From assembly GCF_036226605.1 (NCBI RefSeq), contig NZ_CP109000.1, forward strand, positions 4,832,501 to 4,896,500: DNA of 64,000 bases, read 5' to 3'. The stretch is from Streptomyces sp. NBC_00704. Lineage in GTDB: Bacteria; Actinomycetota; Actinomycetes; Streptomycetales; Streptomycetaceae. A model generated the notes under the pieces. The model made no database searches. It was not told the origin of the DNA and saw only the letters and a program-made list of their open reading frames with translations. Below, piece by piece: positions 41,506 to 49,898 of this stretch (position 1 is the stretch's first letter; every line of letters begins with the position of its first letter). The position numbers and the translations under genes are program-made.

Positions 41506-42601
41506 CGAACCCCTCGTACTGGGGATCGAGACCTCCTGCGACGAGACCGGCGTCGGCGTCGTGCGCGGCACGACCCTGCTGGCGGACGCGATCGCCTCCA
41601 GCGTCGACGAGCACGCCCGCTTCGGCGGGGTCGTGCCCGAGGTGGCCTCCCGGGCCCACCTGGAGGCGATGGCGCCGACCATCCACCGGGCGCTGAAGGA
41701 AGCGGGGGTGAGCCCGAAGGACCTCGACGGCGTCGCGGTCACGGCCGGCCCCGGACTCGCCGGCGCGCTGCTGGTCGGCGTCTCGGCGGCGAAGGCGTAC
41801 GCCTACGCCCTCGGCAAGCCCCTCTACGGCGTGAACCACCTCGCCTCGCACATCTGCGTGGACCAGCTGGAGCACGGCGCGCTGCCCGAGCCGACGATGG
41901 CCCTGCTGGTGTCCGGCGGCCACTCCTCCCTGCTGCTGTCCACCGACATCACCTCCGACGTCCGTCCCATGGGCGCGACCATCGACGACGCGGCGGGCGA
42001 GGCCTTCGACAAGATCGCCCGCGTGCTGAACCTGGGCTTCCCCGGCGGCCCGGTCATCGACCGCTACGCGCGCGAGGGCGACCCGGCGGCCATCGCGTTC
42101 CCGCGCGGCCTCACCGGCCCGCGCGACCCCGCGTACGACTTCTCCTTCTCCGGGCTGAAGACGTCGGTCGCCCGCTGGATCGAGGCGAAGCGGGCGGCGG
42201 GCGAGGACGTGCCGGTGCGGGACGTGGCGGCCTCCTTCCAGGAGGCGGTCGTCGACGTCCTCACCCGCAAGGCCGTGCGGGCCTGCAAGGACGAGGGCGT
42301 CGACCACCTCATGATCGGCGGCGGCGTGGCGGCCAACACGCGGCTGCGGGCGCTGGCCCAGGAGCGCTGCGAGGCCGCCGGCATCCGGCTGCGCGTGCCG
42401 CGGCCCAAGCTGTGCACCGACAACGGCGCGATGGTGGCGGCGCTCGGCGCGGAGATGGTGGCCCGGGGGCGGGCCGCGTCGGACTGGGACCTGTCGGCGG
42501 ACTCCTCGCTGCCGGTGACCGAGCCGCACGTGCCGGGCAGCCCGCACGCGCACGACCACGACCACGTGCACGAGACGGCCAAGGACAACCTGTACTCATG
42601 A
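41498..42601 (+). CDS. tsaD: tRNA N6-adenosine threonylcarbamoyltransferase TsaD
   Basis: TsaD, 367 residues, transfers the threonylcarbamoyl group to A37 of ANN-decoding tRNAs. It begins EPLVLGIETSCDETGVGVV; the metal-binding HxxxH is in NHLASHICVD (about residue 113), and MALLVSGGHSSLL and IGGGVAANTRLR are present. The C-terminus carries a His-rich tail (PHAHDHDHVHE) beyond the usual end. ATG 41498 overlaps rimI by eight bases. Confidence 0.96.
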   Translation: MADEPLVLGIETSCDETGVGVVRGTTLLADAIASSVDEHARFGGVVPEVASRAHLEAMAPTIHRALKEAGVSPKDLDGVAVTAGPGLAGALLVGVSAAKAYAYALGKPLYGVNHLASHICVDQLEHGALPEPTMALLVSGGHSSLLLSTDITSDVRPMGATIDDAAGEAFDKIARVLNLGFPGGPVIDRYAREGDPAAIAFPRGLTGPRDPAYDFSFSGLKTSVARWIEAKRAAGEDVPVRDVAASFQEAVVDVLTRKAVRACKDEGVDHLMIGGGVAANTRLRALAQERCEAAGIRLRVPRPKLCTDNGAMVAALGAEMVARGRAASDWDLSADSSLPVTEPHVPGSPHAHDHDHVHETAKDNLYS

Positions 42602-42611
42602 GGATCGCGTC

Positions 42612-42875
42612 ATGAGCGTCGCGCTGATGTGGGAGGCCCGCGCGGCCGCCGGGCGGGGGGCGGAACTGCTGGCGTGGGCGCTGGCGCAGGAGCTGTCGCC
42701 GCGGCCGCTGCGCCGCGAGACCTTCCGGGCCCCGCAGGACCGGGTGCTGGTGATCACCTGGTGGGACGCCGGGTACGACGACGCCGGACTCCCCGAACTG
42801 CCCGAGCCCGACGGGGAACTGGTGACCAGGACGGTGCACCGGTGGCGGTTCGAGCCGGTGGCCGACGAGCACTGA
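42612..42875 (+). CDS. Small conserved hypothetical protein
   Basis: An 87-residue soluble protein of unknown function, with SVALMWEARAAAGRGAELLA, an arginine-rich middle and DRVLVITWWDAGYDD, ending RWRFEPVADEH. The composition and codon use match neighbouring genes, and it starts 10 bases after tsaD, so it is probably co-transcribed. The Trp-rich core suggests a small monooxygenase-like or ferredoxin-like fold, but I cannot support a family. Confidence 0.7.
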   Translation: MSVALMWEARAAAGRGAELLAWALAQELSPRPLRRETFRAPQDRVLVITWWDAGYDDAGLPELPEPDGELVTRTVHRWRFEPVADEH

Positions 42876-43031
42876 CGACCGCCGCCAGTCCGCGTGGCTC
42901 CGCGCGTCTTCGCGTGTCTCTCCACCTGCCTGCGCGTGCCTGCGCCTGCCTGCGAGGCGGCCAGGGCCGGCCCGGATGACGGCGGCGGGGGCCGGCGGAG
43001 GTCGGTCCGCCGGCGCCGGTGCGGCCGTGCC

Positions 43032-45341
43032 TCAGGCGGGCACGACCTCCACGTCGCAGTGCAGCCGCCGCTCCACGCCGACCTCGCGCACCGGCCCGGT
43101 CAGCCGCACCCGGGCCACCTCGCGCACGTCCGCGCTGGAGGCCGCCAGCCGCAGTTCCAGCTCCCCGGGTTCGACGATCCGCCGGCCGTCGCGGTCGGTG
43201 AACGCCGACAGGTCGGCGTGGAAGCGGAACACGACCCGCGCCGACCCGCCCGCAGCCAGCTCCAGCCGGCGGTAGCCGATCAGCCGGACGTCGGGACGCG
43301 TCACGCTCGCCACCGGGTCGTGCAGATACAGCTGCACGACCTCCGTGCCCGCCCGGCCGCCGGTGTTGCGGACGGTCACGGCGGCCTCGCAGGAGCCGTC
43401 GGTCCCGATCTCCGCCTCCGCGCCGGTGAAGTCCTCCCAGGCGAACTCCGTGTACGCGCGCCCGTGGCCGAAGGCGTACAGCGGGGTCGGGTCCAGGCTG
43501 CTGACCTCGCCCGCCAGGCCCAGCGGCGGCTGGAGGTACGTCCAGGGCTGGCCGCCCGGCACGCGCGGCACGCTCACCGGGAGGCGGCCCGAGGGGTTCA
43601 CCCGGCCCGACAGCACGCCCGCCACCGCCGGTCCGCCCTCCTCGCCCGGGAAGAACGCCTGCACGACCGCACCGAGCCGCCCGTGCCAGCGGCCCAGCGC
43701 GTAGGGGCGGCCGGTGAGCAGGACGAGGACGACCGGGACGCCCGTGGCCACCAGCGCGTCCAGCAGCTCGCCCTGGACGCCCGGCAGGCTGAGGTCGGCC
43801 ACGTCGCAGCCCTCGCCCGAGGTGCCCCGGCCGAAGAGGCCCGCGCGGTCGCCGAGGACGGCCACGCACACGTCGGCCTCCGCCGCGCGCGCGATGGCCT
43901 CGGTGAAGCCGGACGGGTCCGGGTCGGAGACCCCGCAGCCCTCGGCGAACGTCACCTTCGCGTCCGGCAGTTCGGTCCGCAGCGACTCCAGCAGGGTCGG
44001 GATCTCGATGCCCGTCTCCACCCCGGGGTGGTGCGGCAGGACATGGGAGGGGAAGGAGTAGCAGCCGAGCATCGCCAGCGCGTCCGCCGCCCGCGGCCCG
44101 ATCACCGCGACGCGGGTGTCGGGGGCGAGCGGGAGCAGCGCGTCGGGATTGTCCAGCAGGACCACCGACTCCTCCGCCAGCCGGCGGGCCAGCACCCGGT
44201 TCCCGGTCGGGTCGAGGTCGACCGACTCGGAGGTCTCGGGCCGCCAGTCCTCGTCGAGCAGGCCCAGCTCGCACTTCTGGACGAGCACCCGGCGGGCCGC
44301 CCGGTCCACCAGCTCCTCCGCCACCTCGCCCGCGCGGACGGCCGCGACCAGCGAGGAGCCGTAGTACTTCACCGTGGGCAGCTCGACGTCGACGCCGGCG
44401 TTCAGGGCGAGGGCGGCGGTCTGCGCGTCGGTGCCGGCCACCCGGTGCAGGGTCTGGAGGAAGCCGATGCCGAAGTAGTCGGCGACGACCGTGCCGGTGA
44501 AGCCCCACTCCTCCCGCAGCAGCCGGGTCAGCAGTTCGGGGTCGGCGGAGGCCGGGACGCCGTCGCGTTCGGTGTAGGCCGCCATCACCGAGCGGGCGCC
44601 GCCCTCGCGCAGCGCCATCTCGAAGGGCGGCAGCGTCACGTCCGCGAACTCCCGGGTGCCCGCCCGCACCGGGGCCAGGTTGCGGGCCCCGGCCGAGGAG
44701 GCGTACCCGGCGAAGTGCTTGAGGGTGGCGACCACCCCGGCCGACTCGAGGCCGCGCACATAGGCCGTGCCGACCGTGCCCACCAGGTACGGGTCCTCGC
44801 CGATCGTCTCCTCGACCCGTCCCCAGCGCGGGTCGCGGACGACGTCCAGGACGGGGGCCAGTCCCTGGTGGACGCCCACCGCGCGCAGATCGCGGCCGAT
44901 CGCGCGGCCCATCTCCTCCACGAGCGGCGGGTCGAAGGCGGCGCCCCAGGCCAGCGGCACCGGATAGGCGGTGGCCCGCCAGGCGGTGAAGCCCGCCAGG
45001 CACTCCTCGTGCGCGACCGCCGGGATGCCGAAGCGGCCCGCGGCCGCGATCTGCCGCTGGGCCCGGGCCAGGGCGCGGGCGCCGAGGCCGGGCTCCACGG
45101 GCGCGGTGCCGAAGGAACGGGTCAGCTGGCCGAGCCCGCGGGCGATCAGCTCGTCGTAGTCCTCGGCGGGGTCGGCGATCATGTCGTGCTGGTGGGGGGC
45201 GACTCCGTCGCCGTCCGTCGCGGCGCCCACCCACACGCCGTACAGCTGGGCGGTCTTCTCCTCCAGGGTCATCCGTGAGAGGAGGTCGTCCACGCGGGCG
45301 GCGGCGGGCAGGGCGGGGTCACGCCAGGGGGCGGTGGTCAT
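43032..45341 (-). CDS. Glycoside hydrolase family 3 (beta-xylosidase or beta-glucosidase)
   Basis: A GH3 enzyme of 769 residues without a signal peptide, so probably cytoplasmic. The barrel domain has LAPVLDVVRDPRWGRVEET, the catalytic-domain KHF (ATLKHFAGY) and the nucleophile Asp in TGTVVADYFGIGF (about residue 265). A second alpha/beta-sandwich domain and a C-terminal fibronectin-like domain follow. ATG 45341 follows GACAGGAG. It faces away from a LacI-type regulator gene and lies near a secreted GH10 xylanase, so cleavage of imported xylo-oligosaccharides is the likely job; beta-glucosidase activity is the alternative. Confidence 0.9.
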   Translation of the reverse strand: MTTAPWRDPALPAAARVDDLLSRMTLEEKTAQLYGVWVGAATDGDGVAPHQHDMIADPAEDYDELIARGLGQLTRSFGTAPVEPGLGARALARAQRQIAAAGRFGIPAVAHEECLAGFTAWRATAYPVPLAWGAAFDPPLVEEMGRAIGRDLRAVGVHQGLAPVLDVVRDPRWGRVEETIGEDPYLVGTVGTAYVRGLESAGVVATLKHFAGYASSAGARNLAPVRAGTREFADVTLPPFEMALREGGARSVMAAYTERDGVPASADPELLTRLLREEWGFTGTVVADYFGIGFLQTLHRVAGTDAQTAALALNAGVDVELPTVKYYGSSLVAAVRAGEVAEELVDRAARRVLVQKCELGLLDEDWRPETSESVDLDPTGNRVLARRLAEESVVLLDNPDALLPLAPDTRVAVIGPRAADALAMLGCYSFPSHVLPHHPGVETGIEIPTLLESLRTELPDAKVTFAEGCGVSDPDPSGFTEAIARAAEADVCVAVLGDRAGLFGRGTSGEGCDVADLSLPGVQGELLDALVATGVPVVLVLLTGRPYALGRWHGRLGAVVQAFFPGEEGGPAVAGVLSGRVNPSGRLPVSVPRVPGGQPWTYLQPPLGLAGEVSSLDPTPLYAFGHGRAYTEFAWEDFTGAEAEIGTDGSCEAAVTVRNTGGRAGTEVVQLYLHDPVASVTRPDVRLIGYRRLELAAGGSARVVFRFHADLSAFTDRDGRRIVEPGELELRLAASSADVREVARVRLTGPVREVGVERRLHCDVEVVPA

Positions 45342-45406
45342 GAAACTCCTGTCAGAGGTCGGTGAGCCACCAGAGGGCCAGCGAATCCGGGGATCCTGTA
45401 CCAGCT

Positions 45407-45452
45407 CGTATAAGCTTGTACGAATGTTTCGAGCTGTACTTCGAATGTTCCG
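45407..45452. promoter_or_regulatory. Candidate operator region between GH3 and LacI genes
   Basis: It contains a near-palindrome CGTATAAGCTTGTACG (45407-45422) and two direct copies of CGAATGTTYCG (45421-45431 and 45442-45452) spaced by 21 bases, two helical turns. The first copy keeps the CGAA-NNN-TTCG symmetry also present before the xylanase gene. Confidence 0.6.
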
Positions 45453-45498
45453 GGAACCTATGGCGTCCTACCAGGTTCGTCAAGAGGTCGCGTGGCGA

Positions 45499-45504
45499 TA
45501 CGAT
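45499..45504 (+). promoter_or_regulatory. -10 box of the LacI-type regulator, leaderless
   Basis: TACGAT lies seven bases before ATG 45512, and TTCGTC (45476-45481) is spaced from it by 17 bases, so both promoter elements are in place for a leaderless message. Confidence 0.55.
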
Positions 45505-45511
45505 CGCCGCC

Positions 45512-46570
45512 ATGACACCCTCGGAGCCCGCGGAAACGCGGACAGAAGCGCGGCCGACGCAGACCGCGACCCTCGCGGAGATCGCCCGCGAGGCCGGCGT
45601 ATCGGCACCGACTGTTTCGAAGGTCCTCAACGGCCGGGCGGACGTCGCCCCCGGCACCCGCACCCGCGTCGAGGAACTGCTGCGCGCCCACGGCTACCGG
45701 CGCCGCCGGGCCGAGGCGACCCGCTCGCCCCTGATCGACGTGGTCTTCCACGAACTCGAGAGCGCCTGGGCGATGGAGGTCATCCGGGGCGTGGAGAACG
45801 TGGCGCGGGACGCCGGGCTGAGCGTGGTGCTGAGCGAGAGCGCGGGACGGCTCACACCCGGACGGACCTGGGCCGACCAGGTCGCCGCCCGCCGCCCCCA
45901 CGGCGTCGTGCTGGTGCTGTCCGGGCTGGACGAGTCCCAGCGGGCGCTGCTGACCAGCCGGTCCATCCCGTTCGTGGTGATGGATCCGGCGGGCGACCCG
46001 GGCGCCGACGTGCCGTCCATCGGGGCGACGAACTGGCAGGGCGGTCTCGCCGCCACCCGGCACCTGGTCGAGCTGGGGCACCGGCGGATCGGGGCGATCA
46101 CCGGGCCGTCGCAGATGATGTGCAGCCGGGCCCGCATCGACGGCTACCGGGCCGCCCTGGAGACGGCCGGGCTGCCGGTGGACCAGGCGCTGATCAAGAC
46201 CGGCGACTTCCATCACGAGACCGGCTACCGCCTCGGCCGCGAGCTCCTCGACCGCCCCGACCGGCCCACCGCCGTCTTCGCGGGCAACGACCTCCAGGCC
46301 CTCGGCTTCTACGAGGCCGCGCGTGAGCTGGGGCTGCGCATCCCGGAGGACGTCAGCGTGGTCGGCTTCGACGATCTGCCGGTGGCCCGCTGGGTGGGTC
46401 CGCCGCTGACGACCGTGCGCCAGCCCCTGACGGAGATGGCCGAGGCGGCCGCCCGGCTGGTCCTCGAACTGGCCCGGTCGACGTCGCGGGAGGCGCCGAC
46501 GGCGACCCGGGTGGAACTGGCGACCAGCCTGGTGGTGCGCACCAGCACCGGCGCGCCGCCGGCCGGATAG
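45512..46570 (+). CDS. LacI-family transcriptional regulator
   Basis: A 352-residue LacI regulator. The HTH is at about 20-42 (TLAEIAREAGVSAPTVSKVLNG) with the hinge after it; the periplasmic-binding-protein-like sensor has VVMDPAGDPGADVPSIG, HRRIGAITGP and VVGFDDLPVARWVGPPLTTV. ATG 45512 is preferred to longer frames because the HTH then starts at the usual place and a -10 box lies seven bases upstream. Divergent GH3 and adjacent xylanase genes suggest it is a xylan-use repressor (BxlR/XlnR-like). Confidence 0.93.
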   Translation: MTPSEPAETRTEARPTQTATLAEIAREAGVSAPTVSKVLNGRADVAPGTRTRVEELLRAHGYRRRRAEATRSPLIDVVFHELESAWAMEVIRGVENVARDAGLSVVLSESAGRLTPGRTWADQVAARRPHGVVLVLSGLDESQRALLTSRSIPFVVMDPAGDPGADVPSIGATNWQGGLAATRHLVELGHRRIGAITGPSQMMCSRARIDGYRAALETAGLPVDQALIKTGDFHHETGYRLGRELLDRPDRPTAVFAGNDLQALGFYEAARELGLRIPEDVSVVGFDDLPVARWVGPPLTTVRQPLTEMAEAAARLVLELARSTSREAPTATRVELATSLVVRTSTGAPPAG

Positions 46571-46677
46571 ACCGGGGGCCGGACGAGGGCGTCGGGAGTG
46601 CCGGGCCGGGGCCCCGGGAGGGCCGGACCGGGGGCGGAGTGCGGGTGGTGTGGGGGGCGTGGCCGGAAGTTGACGTA

Positions 46678-46706
46678 TTGACGGGTGTGGCACCCACGCC
46701 CACACT
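46678..46706 (+). promoter_or_regulatory. Xylanase promoter
   Basis: TTGACG (46678-46683), a 17-base spacer and CACACT (46701-46706). Transcription should begin near 46713, leaving a leader of about 42 bases. Confidence 0.6.
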
Positions 46707-46731
46707 CCTCCGCAGTCAATCGGTTGAACGA

Positions 46732-46744
46732 CCGAAACTTTCGG
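46732..46744 (+). promoter_or_regulatory. Palindromic operator CGAAACTTTCG in the xylanase leader
   Basis: CCGAAACTTTCGG is a perfect palindrome around one base. It lies about 20 bases downstream of the predicted start of transcription and overlaps the ribosome site (GGAGG). A similar sequence is known from Streptomyces xylanase promoters, as I recall. Confidence 0.7.
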
Positions 46745-46754
46745 AGGCACCTGC

Positions 46755-48113
46755 ATGAGATCCTCCAGTTCCCCGGCACGGACACGTCTCGCCGCCCTGG
46801 TCGCCGGAGCGGCCACCGTCGGCGCCCTTCTGAGCGGAGCGGCGGCGCACGCCGCGGACTCCCCGCTGCGCGATCTCGGCGCCGCCAAGGGCAAGATCGT
46901 CGGCACCGCGGTCACCGGCTCCAAGCTCACCGGGACCTACGGCGACGTCGCCGCGGCGCAGTTCTCCTCGCTGACCCCGGGCAACGCCATGAAGTGGGGC
47001 TCGGTGGAGCCGTCCCAGGGCGTCTTCGACTGGACGGAGGCCGACCAGATCGTGGCCTTCGCCCAGGCGCACGGCCAGCAGGTGCGCGGCCACACCCTGG
47101 TCTGGCACAACCAGAACCCGAACTGGCTGACCGGCGGCAGCTGGACCCCCGACCGGCTGAGCACCCTGCTCCGGAACCACATCGACACCGAGGTCGGCCG
47201 CTACAAGGGCAGGATCGCCGCCTGGGACGTCGTCAACGAGGCCTTCAACGAGGACGGGACCTACCGCCCGACCCTCTGGTACCAGGGCCTCGGCGCGGAC
47301 TACATCGCCAACGCCCTGACCTGGGCGCGGGCCGCCGATCCGGCCGCGAAGCTCTACATCAACGACTACAACGTCGAGGGCGTCAACGCGAAGAGCACCG
47401 CCCTCTACGACCTGGTCAGGTCGCTGAAGGCGCGGGGGGTCCCGATCGACGGCGTCGGCCTCCAGGCCCACCTCGTCCTCGGCCAGGTCCCGTCCACCCT
47501 CCAGCAGAACATCCAGCGCTTCGCCGACCTCGGCGTCGACGTGGCGATCACCGAGCTGGACGTCCGGATGACGCTGCCGCCGGACAGCGCCAAGCTGGCC
47601 CGGCAGAAGGCCGACTACCAGGCGGTGACCGCGGCCTGCGTGGCGGTCACGCGCTGTGTGAACCTCACCGTGTGGGGCTTCACCGACTCCGACTCCTGGG
47701 TGGAGAGCACGTTCCCGGGGGAGGGGGCGGCGACGCCGTACGACGCGAACTACGCGCCGAAACCCGCGTATCACGGCATCGCGGAGGCGCTGGGCGGCGC
47801 CACGACACCTCCGCCGACCGGCGCGTGCACGGCGGCGTACGCCGTGGGCAGCCAGTGGAACACCGGCTTCACCGGCAACGTGACGATCTCCTGCTCGGGT
47901 GCCGCCCTGTCGTCCTGGAAGGCGACCTGGACCTACGGCGCGGGCCAGCGGATCACCCAGGCCTGGAACGCCGACTGCACCCAGTCCGGGGCGACCGTGA
48001 CCTGCGTGAACGCCCCCTACAACGGGAGTGTCCCGGACGGCGGTTCGGTGAGCTTCGGCTTCAACGCGAGCTGGAGCGGCAGCAATCCGGCCCCGACGGT
48101 GACGCTGGGCTGA
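46755..48113 (+). CDS. Secreted GH10 endo-1,4-beta-xylanase with CBM2
   Basis: A 452-residue secreted endoxylanase. A signal peptide (about 1-33, cleavage after GAAAHA) is followed by a GH10 barrel (about 40-345) with acid/base Glu in WDVVNEAFNEDG and nucleophile Glu in VAITELDVRM, and HTLVWHNQNP. A short TTPPPTG linker leads to a family 2 carbohydrate-binding module (about 355-452; CTAAYAVGSQWNTGFTG) with paired Cys and the usual surface Trp. ATG follows GGAGG. The last codons lie inside a 17-bp tandem array that continues past the stop. Confidence 0.96.
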   Translation: MRSSSSPARTRLAALVAGAATVGALLSGAAAHAADSPLRDLGAAKGKIVGTAVTGSKLTGTYGDVAAAQFSSLTPGNAMKWGSVEPSQGVFDWTEADQIVAFAQAHGQQVRGHTLVWHNQNPNWLTGGSWTPDRLSTLLRNHIDTEVGRYKGRIAAWDVVNEAFNEDGTYRPTLWYQGLGADYIANALTWARAADPAAKLYINDYNVEGVNAKSTALYDLVRSLKARGVPIDGVGLQAHLVLGQVPSTLQQNIQRFADLGVDVAITELDVRMTLPPDSAKLARQKADYQAVTAACVAVTRCVNLTVWGFTDSDSWVESTFPGEGAATPYDANYAPKPAYHGIAEALGGATTPPPTGACTAAYAVGSQWNTGFTGNVTISCSGAALSSWKATWTYGAGQRITQAWNADCTQSGATVTCVNAPYNGSVPDGGSVSFGFNASWSGSNPAPTVTLG

Positions 48114-48179
48114 CGGTGACGCTGGGCTGACGGTGACGCTGGGCCGACGGTGACGCGGGGCCGACGGTGACGCCGGGTC
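48095..48179 (+). repeat. Five 17-bp tandem repeats overlapping the xylanase stop
   Basis: Units of GACGGTGACGCTGGGCT begin at 48095, 48112, 48129, 48146 and 48163, the later ones with one or two changes. The first two span the stop codon; 17 is not a multiple of three, so copy-number change at the coding end would alter the C-terminus. Confidence 0.92.
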
Positions 48180-48275
48180 GGTCCCGGGGGCGTCCGCGGA
48201 GGTTCGGGAGATGAGATTTCCCCGAGAAGTCCGCCGTCGGGCCGCGGTCCTGACAGTCCGCTCATGATTCGGACT

Positions 48276-48281
48276 TACGTT
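48276..48281 (+). promoter_or_regulatory. -10 box, predicted leaderless LCP start
   Basis: TACGTT, six bases before GTG 48288, with CTGACA (48250-48255) 20 bases upstream as a rather distant -35. Confidence 0.4.
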
Positions 48282-48287
48282 CCTGTC

Positions 48288-49391
48288 GTGACGCGACACG
48301 AGGAGCAGGGCGATGCGGTCGGACGGGCGGGCGGACGGGCGGGAGAAGGGGCGGGCGGACGGGTGGACGGACGGGCGGGGCTCCGGCCGGGAGCGCTGAA
48401 GGCCGCCGGTGTCGCACTGGCCGCCGCCCTGGTGGCGGGCCTCGGGACCGCGGCCTGGGCCTACTGGCGGCTCGACGGCAACATCGAGAGCGTCGACATC
48501 GACAACGCCCTCGGCGACGACCGTCCGGCGAAGGCGGTCGCGACGCCCACCCCGTCCGGCTCGGCGTCCGCCTCGCCCGCGCCCACCGGGGCCGTGAACA
48601 TCCTGGTGCTCGGCTCGGACTCGCGCAGCGGCGAGGAGAACCGGGAACTCGGCGGCGGCGACAGCACCGGCGCGCGCTCCGACACCGCGATGGTCGTGCA
48701 CGTCGACGCGGGCCGCACGACGGCCACCGTCGTCAGCATCCCGCGCGACACCCTCGTCACCCGGCCCGCCTGCCCGCTGCCCGGCGGCGGATCGACGAGC
48801 GTGGCCTACGGCGCGATGTTCAACACCGCCTACGCGGTCGGCGGCCCCGTCTGCGCCGTCAAGACGGTCGAGTCGCTCACCGGCGTCCGCATGGACCACT
48901 ACGTCGAGGTCGACTTCTCCGGCTTCGCCGAGCTGGTGGACGCGCTCGGCGGGGTCACCGTCACCACCGACGAGGACATCGACGACGAGGACAGCCACCT
49001 GCGTCTCGCGGCCGGCGTCCACCACCTGGACGGCGCCCGCGCCCTCGCCCTGGCCCGCACCCGGCACGGCATAGGCGACGGCAGCGACCTCGGCCGCATA
49101 GGCCTCCAGCAGAAGCTCGTGAAGGCCCTGCTGGAGCGGATCACCGCGGCCGGCCTCCTCACCGACCCCGTCCGGCTGTACGCGGTCGCCGACGCGGCCA
49201 CCGGCAGCCTCACCACCGACACCGGTCTGGACTCGCTGGGCGAGCTGGCGGAACTCGGCCGGAGCCTGAAGGGGCTGTCGCCCGGCCGCGTCAGGACGCT
49301 CACCATGCCCGTGGCGGCGGCCCCCTCCGATCCCAACCGGGTGGTGGCCCGTGAGCCGGCCGCGAGCGCACTGTGGAAGTCGCTGCGCTGA
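48288..49391 (+). CDS. LytR-CpsA-Psr (LCP) family cell-wall glycopolymer ligase
   Basis: An LCP protein, 367 residues from GTG 48288; a longer start at 48264 is possible but would lie upstream of the predicted start of transcription. A Gly/Arg-rich cytoplasmic leader precedes one membrane helix (about 38-58). The extracellular LCP domain has NILVLGSDSRSG, RSDTAMVVHVD, VSIPRDTLV and HHLDGARALALARTRHG, with the conserved Arg and Asp that bind polyprenyl pyrophosphate. LCP proteins attach teichoic-acid-like polymers to peptidoglycan. Confidence 0.92.
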   Translation: MTRHEEQGDAVGRAGGRAGEGAGGRVDGRAGLRPGALKAAGVALAAALVAGLGTAAWAYWRLDGNIESVDIDNALGDDRPAKAVATPTPSGSASASPAPTGAVNILVLGSDSRSGEENRELGGGDSTGARSDTAMVVHVDAGRTTATVVSIPRDTLVTRPACPLPGGGSTSVAYGAMFNTAYAVGGPVCAVKTVESLTGVRMDHYVEVDFSGFAELVDALGGVTVTTDEDIDDEDSHLRLAAGVHHLDGARALALARTRHGIGDGSDLGRIGLQQKLVKALLERITAAGLLTDPVRLYAVADAATGSLTTDTGLDSLGELAELGRSLKGLSPGRVRTLTMPVAAAPSDPNRVVAREPAASALWKSLR

Positions 49392-49497
49392 ACCCGTCGG
49401 AAAAGGATCCGGGCCGGGTGTCGATCCGACCCGCTCCCGTTCGACGCAGGAGTGAGAGGCCGGGAAGGACCCGGCTCACCGGACCCGAGGAGTCACC

Positions 49498-49854
49498 ATG
49501 CCCCGCTACCTGTCGCTCGTGCGGATCGACGAGAACAGCGCGCCCGAGGAGGGCCCCAGCCCCGAGCTGATGCAGCGCATGGGCGAGCTGATCGAGGAGA
49601 TCACCAAGGCCGGCGTGATGCTGGAGACCGCCGGGCTGACCCCGACCGGGCAGGGCGTCCGCGTGCGCTACGAGGGCGGCCGGATCTCCGTCACCGACGG
49701 ACCCTTCGCGGAGACCAAGGAGGCCGTCGGCGGCTACGCGATCATGCAGTGCAAGGACCGGGCCGAGGCCGTCGAGTGGACCAAGCGGTTCCTCAGGGTC
49801 CACGAGGACTTCTGGACCGTGACCTGCGAGGTGCGGGAGATCGCGGAGGGCTGA
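49498..49854 (+). CDS. YCII-related DGPF-domain protein
   Basis: A 118-residue DGPF/YCII protein with PRYLSLVRIDEN at the start and TDGPFAETKEAVGGYAIM in the middle, ending FWTVTCEVREIAEG. ATG follows CGAGGAGTCACC. Genes of this type are the standard neighbours of ECF sigma factors such as the one encoded 44 bases downstream. Its biochemical role is unknown; the family is related to muconolactone isomerase-like ferredoxin folds. Confidence 0.93.
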   Translation: MPRYLSLVRIDENSAPEEGPSPELMQRMGELIEEITKAGVMLETAGLTPTGQGVRVRYEGGRISVTDGPFAETKEAVGGYAIMQCKDRAEAVEWTKRFLRVHEDFWTVTCEVREIAEG

Positions 49855-49898
49855 GCCTTCCTTGGCCCGGACGCCCGGCGGGTGTTCGATGGGGAGCT

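Noticed and set aside
45354..45663. Short minus-strand frame overlapping the LacI gene start
   Set aside because: It lies antisense to the HTH-coding region and contains the operator sequence; no ribosome site.
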